From Candidatus Dadabacteria bacterium (lineage in GTDB: Bacteria; Desulfobacterota_D; UBA1144; Nemesobacterales; Nemesobacteraceae), in the NCBI GenBank assembly GCA_026709745.1, contig JAPOSJ010000176.1:1-6077 (forward strand): DNA of 6,077 nucleotides, read 5' to 3'. How positions within the stretch are numbered: the first letter of the stretch is position 1; each line of letters opens with the position of its first letter. Below the pieces are notes generated by a model. The model searched no databases and had not been told where the DNA came from. It saw only the letters and a list, made by a program, of their open reading frames with translations. Positions 5,347 through 6,077 of the stretch are shown piece after piece. The translations under genes were made by a program, and so were the position numbers.

Positions 5347-6077
5347 TTGTCTCTGGATAGCATACGGGGGATTACAATAAGTACACCTCATTCTACAAAC
5401 GAAGTATCGCTTAACGGCAAACTGGCTGAATACTTGCGTCAGCATGGACTGGACGCTCTTGAAGAACAGACATTACGTTCAGAGTCCGGTCGGCTCCATC
5501 GAGTTGACGTATTGGTCAACCTTGATGAGTATGCTGTCGCACTAGAAGCAGAATATGCACCTCAAGATGGTAAAGCCGATGCCGCCAAGCGATTGACTGA
5601 CCCAGCGCTTGAATGGCGAGGTGTACCCGTTGATGCTGCCTACGCTATTGCGTATCCGGCTAACATTAAAAATCTACCCCCCCCCTGGTGCATATAACGA
5701 ACTTCGCAATACAAGGAAACTTCGGTTCAAATATATTTCTAGGGCAGATCGCAGATGGTCGGCCCCTGCCACGGGGACAGTATCTGAACTTGCCGAAGTT
5801 CTTCACGACTTCTGGACGCAAAGCGACAATGGGCAAGACATCTATGATGTAGCTGAATTGGCATCTGTCGCAATTGACAAAGCGGCTAATTTTCTGGAAC
5901 GCCACAACAAAGAATCAGCTGAAAAAGATAGCGACCCGGCAGCTACAAAAGCACTTGTCTGGTTGAACGCCTTACTTTTCCAGGTGCTACTTCATCAATC
6001 CTTGAACCCCGATTCGCTCCCTTTTCCACACACTGGTAAACGGATTCCACTACCACATCCAGATAAGGGCAAAGATC
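5347..6077 (+). CDS. Restriction-modification-like protein, N-terminal part, frame broken at a C9 run
   Basis: The first frame (from TTG 5347) encodes about 113 residues and then hits TAA at 5695-5697. The +1-shifted frame continues from 5684 without a stop to the window end (131 more codons), and the joined protein reads naturally across the junction as NLPPPGAYNEL. The N-terminal domain has NEVSLNGKLAEYLRQHGLDA, Glu40, then RVDVLVN with Asp54 and ALEAEY with Glu67-x-Glu69. This D...ExE pattern could be a PD-(D/E)XK nuclease core in the variant with Glu for Lys, as in BamHI. The rest is helical and unassigned, and the layout reminds me of N-6 adenine methylase/restriction fusions. No methylase motif is inside the window, so this is inference. 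The start is uncertain: there is no ATG and no Shine-Dalgarno before 5347, so 5' loss beside the transposase relic is possible. Confidence 0.55.
5677..5685 (+). repeat. Mononucleotide run of nine C at the frame break
   Basis: Nine consecutive C follow the codon CTA. With nine, the frame runs into TAA 10 bases later. With eight (or five, or eleven), translation continues into the downstream open frame for at least 131 codons. Long C or G runs inside genes of restriction-modification systems are known slipped-strand phase-variation switches in other bacteria. An indel called wrongly in a homopolymer is the main alternative. Confidence 0.85.

Noticed and set aside
1..6077. CRISPR array, tRNA, rRNA or tandem repeat array
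   Set aside because: Read on both strands, I found no regularly spaced repeats and no cloverleaf or rRNA-like sequence.

Overview
This window appears to be a bacterial chromosome segment of moderate GC. The DnaK is Gram-negative in type: about 640 residues, with an acidic tail ending in a DAEY-like motif. The sigma factor is a proteobacterial-style RpoH that carries the RpoH box. I infer a proteobacterium (delta-like) or an allied Gram-negative lineage, but the lineage cannot be fixed from the sequence alone.

Layout, left to right, all on the + strand:
(1) The 3' three quarters of sucC, the succinyl-CoA synthetase beta subunit, is cut by the window start. It is followed by a plausible terminator and not by sucD.
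(2) An intergenic stretch carries a short inverted repeat (GGGACAG/CTGTCCC). A sigma70-like promoter with an operator-like palindrome over its -10 leads into a type II toxin-antitoxin pair. The Phd/YefM-type antitoxin is intact. The PIN-domain (VapC-like) toxin overlaps it by 4 bases (GTGA) and is broken by a frameshift.
(3) The heat-shock core consists of rpoH followed 25 bases later by dnaK. Both have strong Shine-Dalgarno sequences and are probably co-transcribed. The first bases of the rpoH coding region can pair with a segment about 40 bases downstream, covering the start codon. This resembles the rpoH RNA thermosensor known from Escherichia coli.
(4) Downstream of dnaK there is no dnaJ. 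Instead there is a decayed C-terminal remnant of an IS1595/ISXO2-like transposase, with one in-frame stop and at least three frame changes.
(5) The window ends inside a gene that looks like the N-terminal part of a restriction-modification protein, with a candidate PD-(D/E)XK-like motif D54...E67-x-E69. Its reading frame is broken exactly at a run of nine C, which suggests either phase variation or a homopolymer sequencing error.

The central biology is a self-contained heat-shock unit. RpoH directs transcription of chaperone genes, and in E. coli DnaK binds RpoH and promotes its inactivation and proteolysis. Co-transcription would therefore place an activator and its brake in one operon. Both flanks look like accessory, turnover-prone DNA (broken TA module, IS relic, possible phase-variable R-M gene), while sucC and rpoH-dnaK are intact housekeeping genes.
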